The notes under the pieces are model-generated. The model saw nothing but the letters and a program-made list of their open reading frames with translations, was not told the origin of the DNA and ran no database searches. The translations under genes were made by a program, and so were the position numbers. This document shows, in pieces, positions 40,096 to 51,078 of a stretch of 64,000 nucleotides of DNA. The stretch comes from Phytophthora sp. 'mugwort'. Taxonomy: Eukaryota > Oomycota > Peronosporomycetes > Peronosporales > Peronosporaceae. The DNA lies in contig JAUCEF010000001.1 of assembly GCA_033558025.1 (NCBI GenBank), positions 3,410,001 to 3,474,000 of the forward strand, read 5' to 3'. Numbering within the stretch: position 1 is the stretch's first letter; every line of letters begins with the position of its first letter.

Positions 40096-41854
40096 ATGGA
40101 GCTGAACAAGTCGCTCGAGGAGATGAAGCCGGCGGCTGACGCCACAGCCATTACGGAGGAGACCATCGTGACGGCTTCGCCCACTGTGGACGCGGCGCCT
40201 CTCCCAGACCGACCATTGTTCGACGAGTTCTACGACGACTGGTCGTCCTTTGACGCCGCGATCGCGCGCGCGACGGCAGCGTACCACCCGATTCGCAAGC
40301 GTTCGTCGCTTACCTTCGAGGTATACAATCGCACGGTGTCCAAGGGCAAGCATGACCGTAAGAACATTGCCGAGTTCCTGTCCAAGACCTTCAAGTGCAC
40401 GCACGGCATCAAGTTCCGCTCGCGCGGCAGCGGCAAGCGCATGCGTCACAAGCTTCGCGACATCGGGTGCCCGTTCCACGTCTACGCTTCAGCTGTGGAG
40501 TACGGCCCCACGTACCGCGTCAAGGTGCGTACGCATGATAAGCACAACCACCCAATTGGCCCCGACTCCATGAAGATGATGAGCGGCGCACTGCACGAGT
40601 CGGACTATGAGCTAGCGACTCATGATGAAGAGAATAACGCCCCGTCGACGGGGCAGCAGAACACCGAGTCTGCTGCAACAAGTACTAATGGCCATCACAT
40701 GGAGCATGTGATGTCGTCTAACAACCACGATGACTCGGCGGAGGCTGCACAAGCGGCATATGAGCGACAGATGAGGGAACAATTAGCACAAGCAGAGGCC
40801 CAAGTACGTGCCCAAGCTCAGGCCAATGCTCAAGCACAGGCAGAAGCTCAAGCACGAGCTGAAGCGCAATCACAGGTATATCAGTATGCTCAAGCGCAGG
40901 CACTGCTGAAGGTCCAGGCTGAAGTACAAGCCATGACGGACGCTCAAGCGCAAGCTCGAGCGCAGGCGATGCTGCAACCTCAGCACAATCACGCTCAAGT
41001 ACAGCCTCAGTCAGTTGATGCTGCGGATATTCTGAGTGCAACTGGCCACGATAGCGAACTGTTAGATGGAGCGATTGACAGCACAATGGGAGATGATGTT
41101 TTCCCCGGTTCTTCAGCTGCACAGACTACGACGACTGATGTTGCTATCGCCACTAGCAGCAATATTCAAACCGCTAGCGCAAACGGTGATGAAGCACTAA
41201 CCAAGTTTGAGGAGACAATGACCCTGGAGTCCCTTCGCAGGCGTATTGCGGACTTTGCTGACGAGCGCGACTGGAATCAGGTAAATCACTTCCGATTCTC
41301 TGACACACTTTGCCAGCACTAACCCTGTACTTTTATTCGCGCGTCGTGATTTACAATACCAGTTCCACACGCCTCGCAACTTGTTGTTGGCTCTTAATGG
41401 CGAGGTGGGTGAGCTTTGCGAGATCTTCCAGTGGAAGGGCGAGGTTAAGAATACGGCGGGTACGTAGCGAGATCATCTCTCCGCTGAGTATCGTTTGGCG
41501 CTTGTGAAGTGGCTCAGCGTACTAAACTGTTATGCGTCTTTGTGTAAACAGATTGGTCTGCGCGAGACAAGGAGCACCTAGGCGAGGAAATCAGCGACGT
41601 GTTGATCTACCTGGTGCGACTTGCCGACAAGTGTGACGTAAATTTGCCCGCCGCTCTCAACGATAAGATTGCAAAGAACGCCAGGAAATACCCCGCCGAC
41701 CTGGTTCGTACCCACAGGGCTTGTTTTTTGAACCTGTCTTTGACTGCACTATGCTAACACGCTTTCGTGCTTGTGGCGCCTGAAGGTGAGAGGCTCGTCG
41801 AAAAAGTACAACGAGTACAAGCGAATGCGTATAACGGAGGAATCAACCTTGTAG
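40096..41854 (+). CDS. Fusion of FAR1-type zinc finger and dCTP pyrophosphatase (DCTPP1-like)
   Basis: Four exons, 40096-41280, 41363-41459, 41552-41703 and 41786-41854, phases consistent, 500 residues. Residues ~45-155 are a FAR1/WRKY-GCM1-type DNA-binding domain (WSSFDAAIARATAAY, TFKCTHGIKFRSRGSGKR, IGCPFHVYA, HDKHNHP) with Cys101, Cys125 and a terminal His cluster. Residues ~220-295 are a Gln/Ala repeat. Residues ~375-493 are an all-alpha NTP pyrophosphatase of the DCTPP1 type: TLESLRRRIADFADERDWNQ, FHTPRNLLLALNGEVGEL, HLGEEISDVLIYLVRLAD and RGSSKKYNEY, with the metal-binding E..E and E..D sets present. DCTPP1 hydrolyses dCTP and modified dCTPs to monophosphates. Finger and enzyme start share one uninterrupted exon. 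Confidence 0.85.
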
Positions 41855-42217
41855 AGGGTGAAAAGGGATGTTGGGCGACTTCTTAGTCCCGTACTTTTGA
41901 GTAATTCTTGGGTTGCTGTTGATATGCATAAGTGTGTGTGTTAAAATGCGAATGCCGGGAAGACCATGCGGTATATAAAAACAGCGAATTCACCGCCACG
42001 AAGGTGCGCAGTGAATCCAGCTGTATTGAGTACGCACGCAACGCGCTTTCATCTGAGCTGTAATGGGCGAACTAACCAGCCTCGAATCACAAGTGGGGTA
42101 GCCACCCTAGGCATGACCCTACATAGCAAAGGTGCACCAAGCAACTTGCAGGCAGCATCCACGTCTCGTCCACTCGTACGGAATAGTGTTCGCTGACCCT
42201 GTTTGCCCTGTGCCTGT
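41855..42217. other. Convergent 3' intergenic region
   Basis: About 360 bases between the ends of the FAR1-dCTPP gene (+) and eIF2-alpha (-). AT-rich in the first half. No gene or clear element recognised. Confidence 0.4.
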
Positions 42218-43216
42218 CTAATCCTCCGGAGCGTCACCGTCCACCATGCGGCTCTCGTTCTCGAGCTTCTCAATCATCTGCAGGAACTCCTTCTCCTCGT
42301 TCACGCTCACCACCTTCGGCTCCATCTTAACAGACATCGTGCCCTTCTTGGAAGTGATGTGCTCCCTCACAGCCTCGATGGCCTCCTGCAGCTTCTGGAT
42401 TCCCTTCTGCTTGTCCAGCGTGCTGGTGGTCATGACGTACATGGGTGGCGCAATGAGCTTGACCTTGACGGGCACATCCTCCGTGCCAACGTTCTGAGCG
42501 GCTTGCAGGGCCGAGCGGATGGCCTCAATTCCCTCGTACGTGAAACACGTGACCTCAATGTCCGCGCGAATCTTAATTGGCTGCGGGGTTAGCCGACGGC
42601 GGATCTGTGCCTTGAGTGCCGTGAGGATCTCGGGCGTGACGTCCAGCCTCTCGAAGACCGAGTCGTCCGTGATGCCCATCTTAAAGACGTCGTAACAATG
42701 CACATAGTCGACCTTCTTCTCGTCCTCGTTCACAGTCTCGATCTTGAACTTCTTGTAAAGTGGCCAGGCTACCTTCGAGTACAGGTCCTCGATTTCCAGG
42801 TGGTTCTCCTGAGCCACCTGACGCAGCACGCCGTGCACAGTCTTGGCCTTGTTGTAGCGCTCCTCGCACTTGGCAATGTCCTCGGGGGACACACGACGCT
42901 TAGACAGATCGATGTAGCCCTTCTCCTTGTCTACACGCAACACCATGACCACCTCGTTCTTACCCACGCGAATGAGCTTGTTAATGGAGCGGATGCGGCG
43001 CCGCGACAGCTCAGAGAGCAGGATCATGCCCTCGATGTTGTTGTACTCGAGAAGCGACACGTAGGCGCCCATCTCGGCGATGGAGCGCACGTTCACCATG
43101 ACCAGCTCATCGATCTCCGGAAACTTCTGCTCGTAAAAGCGACATTGTAGGTGAAGGATCTCCTGCGCCTGGGACGTTTCCTCGCCGGGCACCACCATAG
43201 GGGTCGTCTCAGCCAT
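42218..43216 (-). CDS. EIF2S1: Translation initiation factor eIF2, alpha subunit
   Basis: 332 residues, single exon. The N-terminal S1/OB domain (VMVNVRSIAEMGAYVSLLEY) is followed by GMILLSELSRRRIRS, which holds the conserved regulatory Ser (residue 71 here, Ser51 in human numbering), the target of stress kinases such as GCN2. The helical domain (NKAKTVHGVLRQVAQ) and the C-terminal alpha-beta domain (PIKIRADIEVTCFTYEGIEA, IAPPMYVMTTSTLDKQKG) are complete. The product is part of the eIF2 trimer that brings Met-tRNAi to the 40S subunit. The frame is open to a Met at 43351; the Met at 43216 (MAETTPMVV) gives a family-like N-terminus with a modest extension. Divergent from the SLC12-TPC fusion, 178 bases apart. 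Confidence 0.95.
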   Translation of the reverse strand: MAETTPMVVPGEETSQAQEILHLQCRFYEQKFPEIDELVMVNVRSIAEMGAYVSLLEYNNIEGMILLSELSRRRIRSINKLIRVGKNEVVMVLRVDKEKGYIDLSKRRVSPEDIAKCEERYNKAKTVHGVLRQVAQENHLEIEDLYSKVAWPLYKKFKIETVNEDEKKVDYVHCYDVFKMGITDDSVFERLDVTPEILTALKAQIRRRLTPQPIKIRADIEVTCFTYEGIEAIRSALQAAQNVGTEDVPVKVKLIAPPMYVMTTSTLDKQKGIQKLQEAIEAVREHITSKKGTMSVKMEPKVVSVNEEKEFLQMIEKLENESRMVDGDAPED

Positions 43217-43394
43217 CTTACTCGTCGGGGAGGATTCCTCACTTGCACTGGGAAGAGCTGCTGCTTGCGCCAGCCAACCAGTTCGCTGGCCCTCCACAAG
43301 AACTTTGCCTGATCGTGTGGTACACATCCATATCGCACTTAATTGAAGCATTGAAGATGACCATCACTCCTTCGTCCTCTTCCGCATTCTTGAC

Positions 43395-46300
43395 ATGGAG
43401 CGGCAACCTCTGCCTGCTGCGGCGACCGCCGGATCGTACGGTTCCATCTCCCCGCCCCAAGAGGGCCTGCTACACCATTTGGCAAGCCAAGCCACGCGTG
43501 TAGAGTCGCTGCAGACGCTGAGCCGTAAGCTGGAGCGCAACACCTTTGCGCCCGTGCTCTGTAGCATCCTGGGCGTCGTGGTCTTCATGCGGCTCGGGAT
43601 CGTCGTGGGGACGCTGGGAGTTTACTACGCGCTGGTCGTCATCTCCACGGCCTTTTTCATCACCTTTCTCACCGTTATGTCCATGTCTGCCTTGGCTTCC
43701 ACAGGTGATGGCGTGGCGCAGGCTGGCGGAGGGCTCTTCAACTCGCTGCGCTGCTCGCTAGGCCACCGACTGGGCCACATGATCGGCCTCATGATGTACC
43801 TCTCTTTTGGGGTTGGCGCCGCCTTCTACCTACTTGGCTTCAGCGAGCTGGCCTTGGTCGTGGTGGGGCTGCAAAATACTAAGGGATACTCCATTCCGTG
43901 GAATAAAAACGCATCCGCTGTTACAGTGGCGACGGCGAGTGTAATCCTCGCACTGCTGATGTTTGGAGTGCAGGTCCGCATCACGTTGCGGGCTTTGCGG
44001 CTTGTATTTGTCATGGTGATGGTGGCAGTGGGGTGCAATGTGCTGTTCCTGTCGGTGCCGAACGCTGCGAACCATACAGGAATGTCCATGAAGCACTTTA
44101 GGCAGAACTCGGGGGAGCATACACCCAAGATGTTCAGACGGATGTTCGCGACGTTTTTCCCTGGGTTTTGTGGAGTTATTGCGGGGGCTAATCTGGCCGA
44201 GTTCGTGTCAGAGAGAACTGCGGCTAGAGCATCCTCTGCAGTTGCCAAGAAGGCGTCGCAGTATTTTTTGCTGGGGATTCACAAGGCGTTGGCGTTCAGC
44301 TTTTTTATCTATGTGGGGCTTGGATTCGTGCTAGCAGCTTGTGTGGAGAATAAAGTTCTTGAGACGGAGCCGTTTGTGGTCCCGCTTGTGGTGGATTCTG
44401 CATTGGGAGTACCGCTTATCTTTCTGGGCGTTGCCTCCACGACGCTGTCATCGGCACTTTCAAACATTAAAGGCGCTTCTACCATTTTTGCGGCTTTGTA
44501 CGCTCCACGACCCCAACCAGATGAAGCTCACTCACCCTCAAAGGAAATTGAGGTGAAAATATCGAATGCCGAGGTGTCAAATAGCCAAAACACCACCTTC
44601 GGCTCACGAAAATGCTTCATTCTCGCACAAGTTTCCACTTGGATGGTGTGCCAGACTGCTTTGCTGTGTGGAACAGTCGACGCGATCATCCCCATCGTAA
44701 GCTCTACATTTCTCCTGACCTTCTTCCTGCTCAACTTCGCGTGCTTCTTTCAGGATCTATCATCGACGAAGTTTCGCCCCTCCTTTCGAATGGTAAACTT
44801 TCCAGTAGTTCTTGCCAGCTTGCCACCCGTTACTAAATTATTGATGTTTTGCAGTACTCAAAGTGGACAGCCTTCCTGGGTTGTGTATTGTCGTTGAGTG
44901 CATTCTTCCTGGTTGTGTCGACACTGTTCGTGTCAGTCTCAAGCTTATTATTGCTGGGTTACACTGCATTTTACCACCGTGAGCTCACTGACTTTGTAGA
45001 TGAGATCCGAGTTTCTCAGCAAAGTGGTCGGCGCCGCCTCCATCGACAGGATGCCGTGAACGAACAGATTCTGGCTGACGAAGCGAGGACACCGTTGGGT
45101 ACACCAGGATCTGGCCTGTCTCGGCGACGGGGGTCCCAGCAAGCGATAACCAACAAACGGATTGAGTTGGCTGCTCTGTATGTGCGTGACGCTATTCAAG
45201 GTCGTTTCCTCGGAGAGGAATATCTAATAGATGGACTCAATCGGATGCAGTACAAGCAGCTTTTCCACGGCTTGTGGTACGTCCGGACAGCCAACATGTG
45301 CGTGCTGATGGCACTAGCATTTTTCGAAACGCCTTCATGGTGCTTCTTCGAGTTATCGTGTGGTGATCATGCGAAGGTCCTGACGTGGGAGTTACCGGTG
45401 CTTCCACAGAATATCTCCATCGCTATTGAGCTGGTATGCCTATTCTTTTTGGCCTTGGAGCTGTCGATGAAGTACAAATACATGGGACCTCGAGTGTATT
45501 TCGTGGACAAGTGGCACATTCTCCAGATTGTCTTCGTGCTTGCAGATTTTGTGGCAGTATTCACGGTGCTCGTTGCGCCACAAGATACAGATTTGGAGCT
45601 ATCTGGCTCCAGAAACAGTGGTAAAATCGAGTTAGACCCGAATGGATCGAAGCCTATTGTCCTGGCACCGCTTATCCGTCCACTCATTGTGATAACTATG
45701 AGTCACAAGCTACGATCTGGCTTCTCCAGCTTGCTCAAGGCACTGCCGCGCTTTGCCGATGGTTTAATCACGTTGGTCATTCTTATCGTCCTTTATGCGG
45801 TTCTGGGCATGGTGCTTTTCGTGGGAAGCGCAGAAGCTGGTACATATTTTAAGTCGTTTGAGGACGCATGCCTCAACCTCATTATCCTGCTCACAACCGC
45901 GAATTTTCCGGATGTGATGATGCCTATCTATTCTCAAGCCCGTGTCTACAGTCTCTTCTTCATCAGCTTCTTGATGATCGGTCAACTGCTCGTGATGAAT
46001 CTTGTGTTTGCCTCAATCTACCAGCATTATCGGCTAGAAATCGCTGAACGCGCAGTGGAATATTCAACCAAGAGAAAACGCGCTCTTCAAGCAGCTTTTC
46101 ATCTTTTGCCGACCGAGCAAGATATATTTCCTGAAGACACAACGGAGGAGTTTGCGCAACTCAAAACTGTCAGTCGGACGACTTATAATCGTCTCGTGAA
46201 CAAGCTAATGCGCCCAGCTATCTCCCTCTTCTATGATGATGAACCGACTACGAGTGAAGACGATGCTAGCAGTCTTGAGAACTCAAGTAACGAGCCGATC

Positions 46301-47532
46301 ACGTTCGATGAGTTTGTGGTTCTCGTTAAGGCATTCATCGCACGCGAGAAATCAGCAATTAAAGCTGCTTGTAAACCGCGTGAACCGAGTAACTACGCGA
46401 TCATTCGCGCGATCCAGCGTCTTGTGGCGTATGGATGGTTTGACAGAGCAGTCGATACTATCATTTTTGGAAACCTCGTTGCAATTCTGGTGGAGATCCA
46501 GGCCAAGATTCATGGTGAAGTGGCTGTGAGTCTTTCGTGGGAGAGGTGGATGCCCGTATTTTCGCTTGTCTACATCGCAGAGATGCTCTTGAAGATTTAT
46601 GTCTTCCGCTCAGGCGGCTACTTTAGTTCGGCCAAGAACATTTACGACTGCACAGTTACGCTTGTGATTTTCGTTGCAGAGGTGAGCCTCCACTCACACA
46701 GTTTCAAAGTCGAGTGGCTGTGGATTCGTGTACTGTTGCTCTTTCGCTTTTTACGCTGCTTGCGGCTGCTCGTAGCACTCCAAGCTCTGAGCTCCATGTT
46801 CGCTATTGTTGTGCGGTTAATTCCTGCCTTCATGACTCTTTATGGTAGTTCGATACTTTTGAGTAACGAATCTTAAGCGCTCAGGTACTTACTCACCTAA
46901 CTCATTTTATACGATGCACAGGAATGCTTGGGGTACTCATGTACGAGTACGCAGCAGTCGGAATGCAACTCTTTGGAGGGAAACTGGTTGTTGGAGACCC
47001 GCGCTTGGCCGCTATCACGTATGGTCAAGCAAACTTTTATAGCAACAATTTCAACGACTTCGCTTCGTCAATGACGACTCTGTTTGAGCTACTGATCGTC
47101 AATAATGTAAGTTCACGCGATTGTTTTCGGCAAAACATATTGCTCATGTACTCACATATATTTGTGACTGCAAATTTCTGAAATGTATGCTTGTAGTGGT
47201 TTGTCACAATGGAAGGTGCAGTGACGGTGACCACGAAGTGGAGTCGTATCTACTTCGTCAGCTTCTACGTTGTGGGGGTTGTTATGGTGCTCAGCCTTGT
47301 AGTAGCATTCGTGGTGGAGGCTTATTTCGAAGACGCGGCCAAGTTGGAAGCAAGGCCCCATTCCACCAAGGCAGAATCATCCGAAACTTCAACTCTGCCT
47401 GATCTTGTGATCTCGAACAACCAGGAGAGCAACTTGTCGAGTGAAAGATCTCAACGGCTACTCAGGACCCGATCCTCCACTATGCGCATGCGACCACGGG
47501 CTGACAGTATCTACGTTGAAGAATTCCTATGA
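43395..47532 (+). CDS. Fusion of SLC12 cation-chloride cotransporter and two-pore channel (TPC)
   Basis: Four exons, 43395-44792, 44855-46844, 46922-47106 and 47197-47532, phases consistent, 1,302 residues. Residues ~50-505 are an SLC12-type core of about 12 membrane segments (APVLCSILGVVVFMRLGIVV, FLTVMSMSALAS, FYLLGFSEL, FPGFCGVIAGANLAEF, STTLSSALSNIKGAS, FRPSFRMYSKWTAFLG); the large SLC12 cytosolic C-domain is absent. After a ~65-residue linker a complete TPC follows from ~570: two six-helix channel repeats, filter I LLTTANFPDVMMP (813-816 TTAN), an EF-hand-like ITFDEFVVLVKAF between repeats, and filter II FELLIVNNW (1189-1191 VNN). The join lies inside exon 2, with SLC12 and TPC residues in one uninterrupted frame, so it is not a splice-model artefact. 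TPCs are endolysosomal or vacuolar Na+/Ca2+ channels. Confidence 0.88.
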
Positions 47533-47750
47533 GCTGAAAATAGTCAGACCGCGAATGCTATTCTTGCTGGCCATCGCAACACTACATTGGCGCTGGTAGC
47601 AGCTTATCAATAGTTTTACGGGACGTACAACTCCAAATCCAGTGCAAGCCTACATCTCCAACAGCAGGGCTAGACAGAGCAGCAGAAGCCACATCAGCCG
47701 AGACCCACTCGAGGAGAGCAAACTAGCCGGCGAAGTGTACGGCGCCAACC

Positions 47751-49625
47751 ATGCCAAGCCCGGCTATCCTAGAGAAACAGAAAGTGGTGCCAATGATCTT
47801 CCGGCGGCATGGGGATACTGCACCCAAGACCCGTGGCCACGCGCTGGGTAATGCCAAGGCCGCGTCATTCTACATTCATGAGTTAGAACGTCAAGGCGAC
47901 ACGGGAAGCTCCACGTTGTTGGACGCTTCTGTGCTTACGGCAACTCGTCCATTTAACCCGAAGTTCATTGCTAACGACAAGAAAGTGCTGCGCTTTGAGG
48001 CGTACTTCCTTGAGGCCGTGCACGAGAGCAACCTCGAGAACTACCGGGTGCGGCGTTGTGAAGTGCTGTACTACCTCGAGGATGACACGTTGCAAATCAC
48101 AGAGCCGAAGGTCGAGAACAGCGGCATCCTCCAGGGTAACTTCGTTAAACGGCACCGCATCCCGATGCCGGAGAGCGACGATCGCGGCAACATGCAGTTC
48201 TTCTCTGTGCGCCATCTGAACGTGGGTGAAGAACTGACCTTTTATGGTCGAACGTTTCACCTCATCTCGGCCGACGAGTTTACACGCAACTACCTCATTT
48301 ATCAGGGAGTTCACGTACCACCGGATGAAGCCGTTCCTCGCGACCCGTACACGGTGCTACGTCATGCGCACATGGCTCGTGAGACTGGACAGGATCCAGA
48401 CGCGCACTATGGAAAGAAGAAGTACGCGATGAAGGATTTTATGGAGGCCTCGCTTGGCAAGTTTGCACGTCCGAGTGACCACCTCCGCCGATTCCTGGCA
48501 CATGATCGCGAAGTGCTGCGATTCTTCGCTATCTGGGACGACACAGAGAAGCTCTATGGTATCCGCCATCGTTACACGCTACACTTCTTCCTGGCAGACA
48601 ACACCGTCGAAATCCTCGAGTCGTACGAACGCAACTCCGGTTGCGATCCGTTCCCAAAATTACTTAACCGAGCAAAGTTATCTAAGGATCCGGAACACCA
48701 AGCTTGTGCTGCTGTGTGCGATGAAGGAGCTGATGGTGAAGATGTCACTGCGGTGGCGCAGCATAATTACTACTCATGGGAGGATTTGGCTATTGGTGAA
48801 TACCTGCAGATCTACAACCGACGCATTCTTTTGCTAGATGCCGATGCTTCCACGCGGTCGTGGTACGAGGAACGCAACATGCCTCTCGCCCCCGCCATCA
48901 CAGTCAAAGAAGAAGTGTCACCCCCGTCCGTGTTCACACCGCCAGTTCACGACGGTTTGGGCTCCGAGGAAGATTCGCTGCAGTCATGCTATCACTTGCT
49001 GCCGAAAGCCCCGCTCAAAAGCATCGAATCGCTTGATACGACAGAGGTGCTACGCTTTCGTGCGCGGTTCGAGACCGAACAACCGGAGGACACCGCTCGC
49101 CGCTTTGTTATCTCCGTCATCGTATCTGACCAAAGTGTGTCCATTATCGAGTTCATTCAACGCAATTCTGGCATCGTAGGCGGCAAGTTCCTCGAGCGCA
49201 CGCGAATCAAGCGTACCCATCCGGATGGATCTGTCTTGATGACCAACGGCCGCACTTCGTGGCTCGGTCTGGACGACTTTTACGTTGGAGCTCGAGTTTG
49301 CATGACGGGCCGCACTTTCGTTCTCTTTGAGATGGACGAGTACAGTGCTAAGTACATGGAGGCTCGTCCAGCCAAGTTTGCGCGGTCCGACAAGCTGGCA
49401 GTGCTACGAAAAGTGCGCGATCAAGTGGACAAGTCCGTACTGCAAAGTCGCCTTAGAGAGATCCAGAAGAAGCAGAGCCAAGTGGATGTCGAGGAATTGG
49501 CATCGTTCCTGAATGATTTTATGACCGACTTCGCACAGCACGACGCGTTCACCATCATCCGAAACTACGGCGACAAGGCAACCATGAAGATAGGTGTGGA
49601 GGTGCTACCACAGCTTCTGGCCTAA
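47751..49625 (+). CDS. EFHC1/Rib72-like axonemal protein with three DM10 domains
   Basis: 624 residues, intronless. Three DM10 domains repeat the pattern VLRFxAxF...NSG...(F)xxR: near 76-185 (KVLRFEAYFLEAV, VENSGILQGNFVKRHRIP), 250-372 (EVLRFFAIWDDTEKLYGI, ERNSGCDPFPKLLNRAKL) and 430-540 (EVLRFRARFET, QRNSGIVGGKFLERTRIK). The C-terminal ~80 residues are helical (KVRDQVDKSVLQSRLREIQK). This is the organisation of EFHC1/EFHC2 and Chlamydomonas Rib72, inner-junction proteins of doublet microtubules; the C-terminal EF-hand is short or degenerate here. It is consistent with an organism having flagellated zoospores. An earlier in-frame Met was not found. Confidence 0.9.
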   Translation: MPSPAILEKQKVVPMIFRRHGDTAPKTRGHALGNAKAASFYIHELERQGDTGSSTLLDASVLTATRPFNPKFIANDKKVLRFEAYFLEAVHESNLENYRVRRCEVLYYLEDDTLQITEPKVENSGILQGNFVKRHRIPMPESDDRGNMQFFSVRHLNVGEELTFYGRTFHLISADEFTRNYLIYQGVHVPPDEAVPRDPYTVLRHAHMARETGQDPDAHYGKKKYAMKDFMEASLGKFARPSDHLRRFLAHDREVLRFFAIWDDTEKLYGIRHRYTLHFFLADNTVEILESYERNSGCDPFPKLLNRAKLSKDPEHQACAAVCDEGADGEDVTAVAQHNYYSWEDLAIGEYLQIYNRRILLLDADASTRSWYEERNMPLAPAITVKEEVSPPSVFTPPVHDGLGSEEDSLQSCYHLLPKAPLKSIESLDTTEVLRFRARFETEQPEDTARRFVISVIVSDQSVSIIEFIQRNSGIVGGKFLERTRIKRTHPDGSVLMTNGRTSWLGLDDFYVGARVCMTGRTFVLFEMDEYSAKYMEARPAKFARSDKLAVLRKVRDQVDKSVLQSRLREIQKKQSQVDVEELASFLNDFMTDFAQHDAFTIIRNYGDKATMKIGVEVLPQLLA

Positions 49626-49925
49626 TTACTACAGCAAGTACATTAGGCCTACAATAGGACATGCGAGATATATAATGCAGAACTTTCGATACGATACCGG
49701 TATTAATAATTTACGTGCATGGTAAACTCGGTATTGTACTACAGTAAGTATATTACGTATGATAATCATGACGGGATCACAATTCCGTCATGACTCACGA
49801 TGATGCAATCAAGAAATATACTAGTGTCGCAATGGAATTCTTTGTTCAGTTTTACCACTCCACCACGTAGGCCTATCGAAAACCAAGAACGCCTCTGCAC
49901 CAGGGTTTCACCGGCTGTCTACTCG
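49626..49925. other. Intergenic region, no supported gene
   Basis: About 300 bases, AT-rich, marking the change from dense conserved genes to the degraded right third. Nothing recognised. Confidence 0.4.
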
Positions 49926-49929
49926 ATCT

Positions 49930-51078
49930 ACAAGCACAACGTCTCATAGGAAGAGCTTCACGGCTACGTGCAGGTCGTGCGCGTGGGTGAGACGGCATAT
50001 TTTTTCCGGGCAGTTCGCTCATGAAGGCGAAAAGTCTGTGGCCGAAGGCAACTTTGCCTCGCAGTGCGATGCCACATTCATAAACCTAGACAAATGTCTG
50101 GCAGAGGCTGGCGCCACGCATAACCAGGTTGTGCTGGTGGTCGATCTGAGCAAGAATATGGAAGTCTTGGGGGCCAAACACAAGCAATTTTTCGGGAATC
50201 ATCGCCCTGCTTGCACTGTTTGGGGCGTCACGAAACTAGGCCAATCGCACATGCTAGTGGAGATCAAACTCACACTGTGTCTGGACCTGCCTAAGGGCCA
50301 CAAGGCTATTATGAATGACATGCCATGGGAGGAAGAGTTCGGCTCGGCCAGATTGTCACGTGCGACTCGACCGTGGAGGTGTCGGATCAGTTCGACTACG
50401 ATGACGAAGGTAAGCCGACGGGCGGCGACAACTTCGATGCACAATGCGAGCAGGCGTTCAAAAAATGTTGACAAGCTCCTGGCGGAGATTGGCGCTACCT
50501 GCAGCCAGATCGTGTACACGGAGGTGCTAATTGTCAACATCTGTGACAACATCGACAAGTTCAATGCCGCGCACAGAAAAGTTCTTCGGCTCGCCACTGT
50601 ATGGGGTGTGGTGGAGCTGGGCATGTCGTATATGCTGGTAGAGATCAAGCTCACGGTCCGCTTGGAGCTACCGGCGACTCCGAAGACTTTTGCGCACGGT
50701 CTGCCGTGGGAGGACGCACATGGCTGCAGCCAGGTGGTTGTCGCCGGTGAGACGGCATGGATTTCAGGTCAATTCGGCCACGATGCCGTAGGAAACCCGG
50801 AGGGCGAACGAGACTTTGGCAAGCAGTGCGAGGCTGCGTTCGCCAACCTGGACAAGTGTCTCGCGGCGATCGGAGCTACGCGCAGCCAGGTTGTGCACGC
50901 TGGCTCGACGGTCGTAGGGCTCAGCGAGAACGGTGACAAGCTCAGTGCCGCGCACAAGAAGTTTTTTGGTAGGTACCCGCCGGTGAGCACGGTATGGGCG
51001 TCACGGGCCTCGGCCTCCCGTTCATGTATGATGGAAATCTCCGCCATTGTTCGTCTCGACGCACCCAAGAAGCCGTAA
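49930..51078 (+). pseudogene. Triple RidA/YjgF-like pseudogene with several frameshifts
   Basis: Three tandem RidA-like units of about 120 residues. Unit 1 begins near 49945 (VGETAY), shifts in a T-run near 50004 and continues FSGQFAHEG; unit 2 starts near 50340; unit 3 near 50710 (GCSQVVVAGETAWISGQFGH). Each shows the RidA block pattern: SGQF, QC.A.F.NLDKCLAE.GAT, VWGV and LVEIKLTL. Unit 2 leaves frame near 50340 and returns at the A-run near 50460; the out-of-frame part still reads VSDQFDYDDEGKPTGGDNF. Unit 3 has a similar out-and-back shift near 51000-51030. The continuous frame 49987-51078 therefore hides four small indels. Intact RidA proteins deaminate reactive enamine/imine intermediates. 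Confidence 0.75.

Noticed and set aside
40830..40980. Gln/Ala repeat (CAAGCT-like codons) as a CRISPR-like or satellite array
   Set aside because: It is in-frame coding low complexity within the FAR1-dCTPP exon. No CRISPR array was seen anywhere in the window.
44793..44897. Reading the SLC12 frame through to the stop at 44897
   Set aside because: The segment has a GTAAAC donor and TTTTGCAG acceptor, and splicing restores the conserved FRxxFRxYSKWTA block; unspliced reading does not.
44849..46876. Treating the TPC part as a separate gene starting at the Met at 44849
   Set aside because: That Met lies in intron sequence (TTGATGTTTTGCAG), and the first ~50 residues after the acceptor complete the last SLC12 membrane segment, so splitting would truncate both parts.
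49987..51078. Calling the RidA-like frame an intact 363-residue protein
   Set aside because: Unit 2 and part of unit 3 are out of frame relative to conserved RidA residues, and unit 1 lacks its start, so an intact product is not supported.
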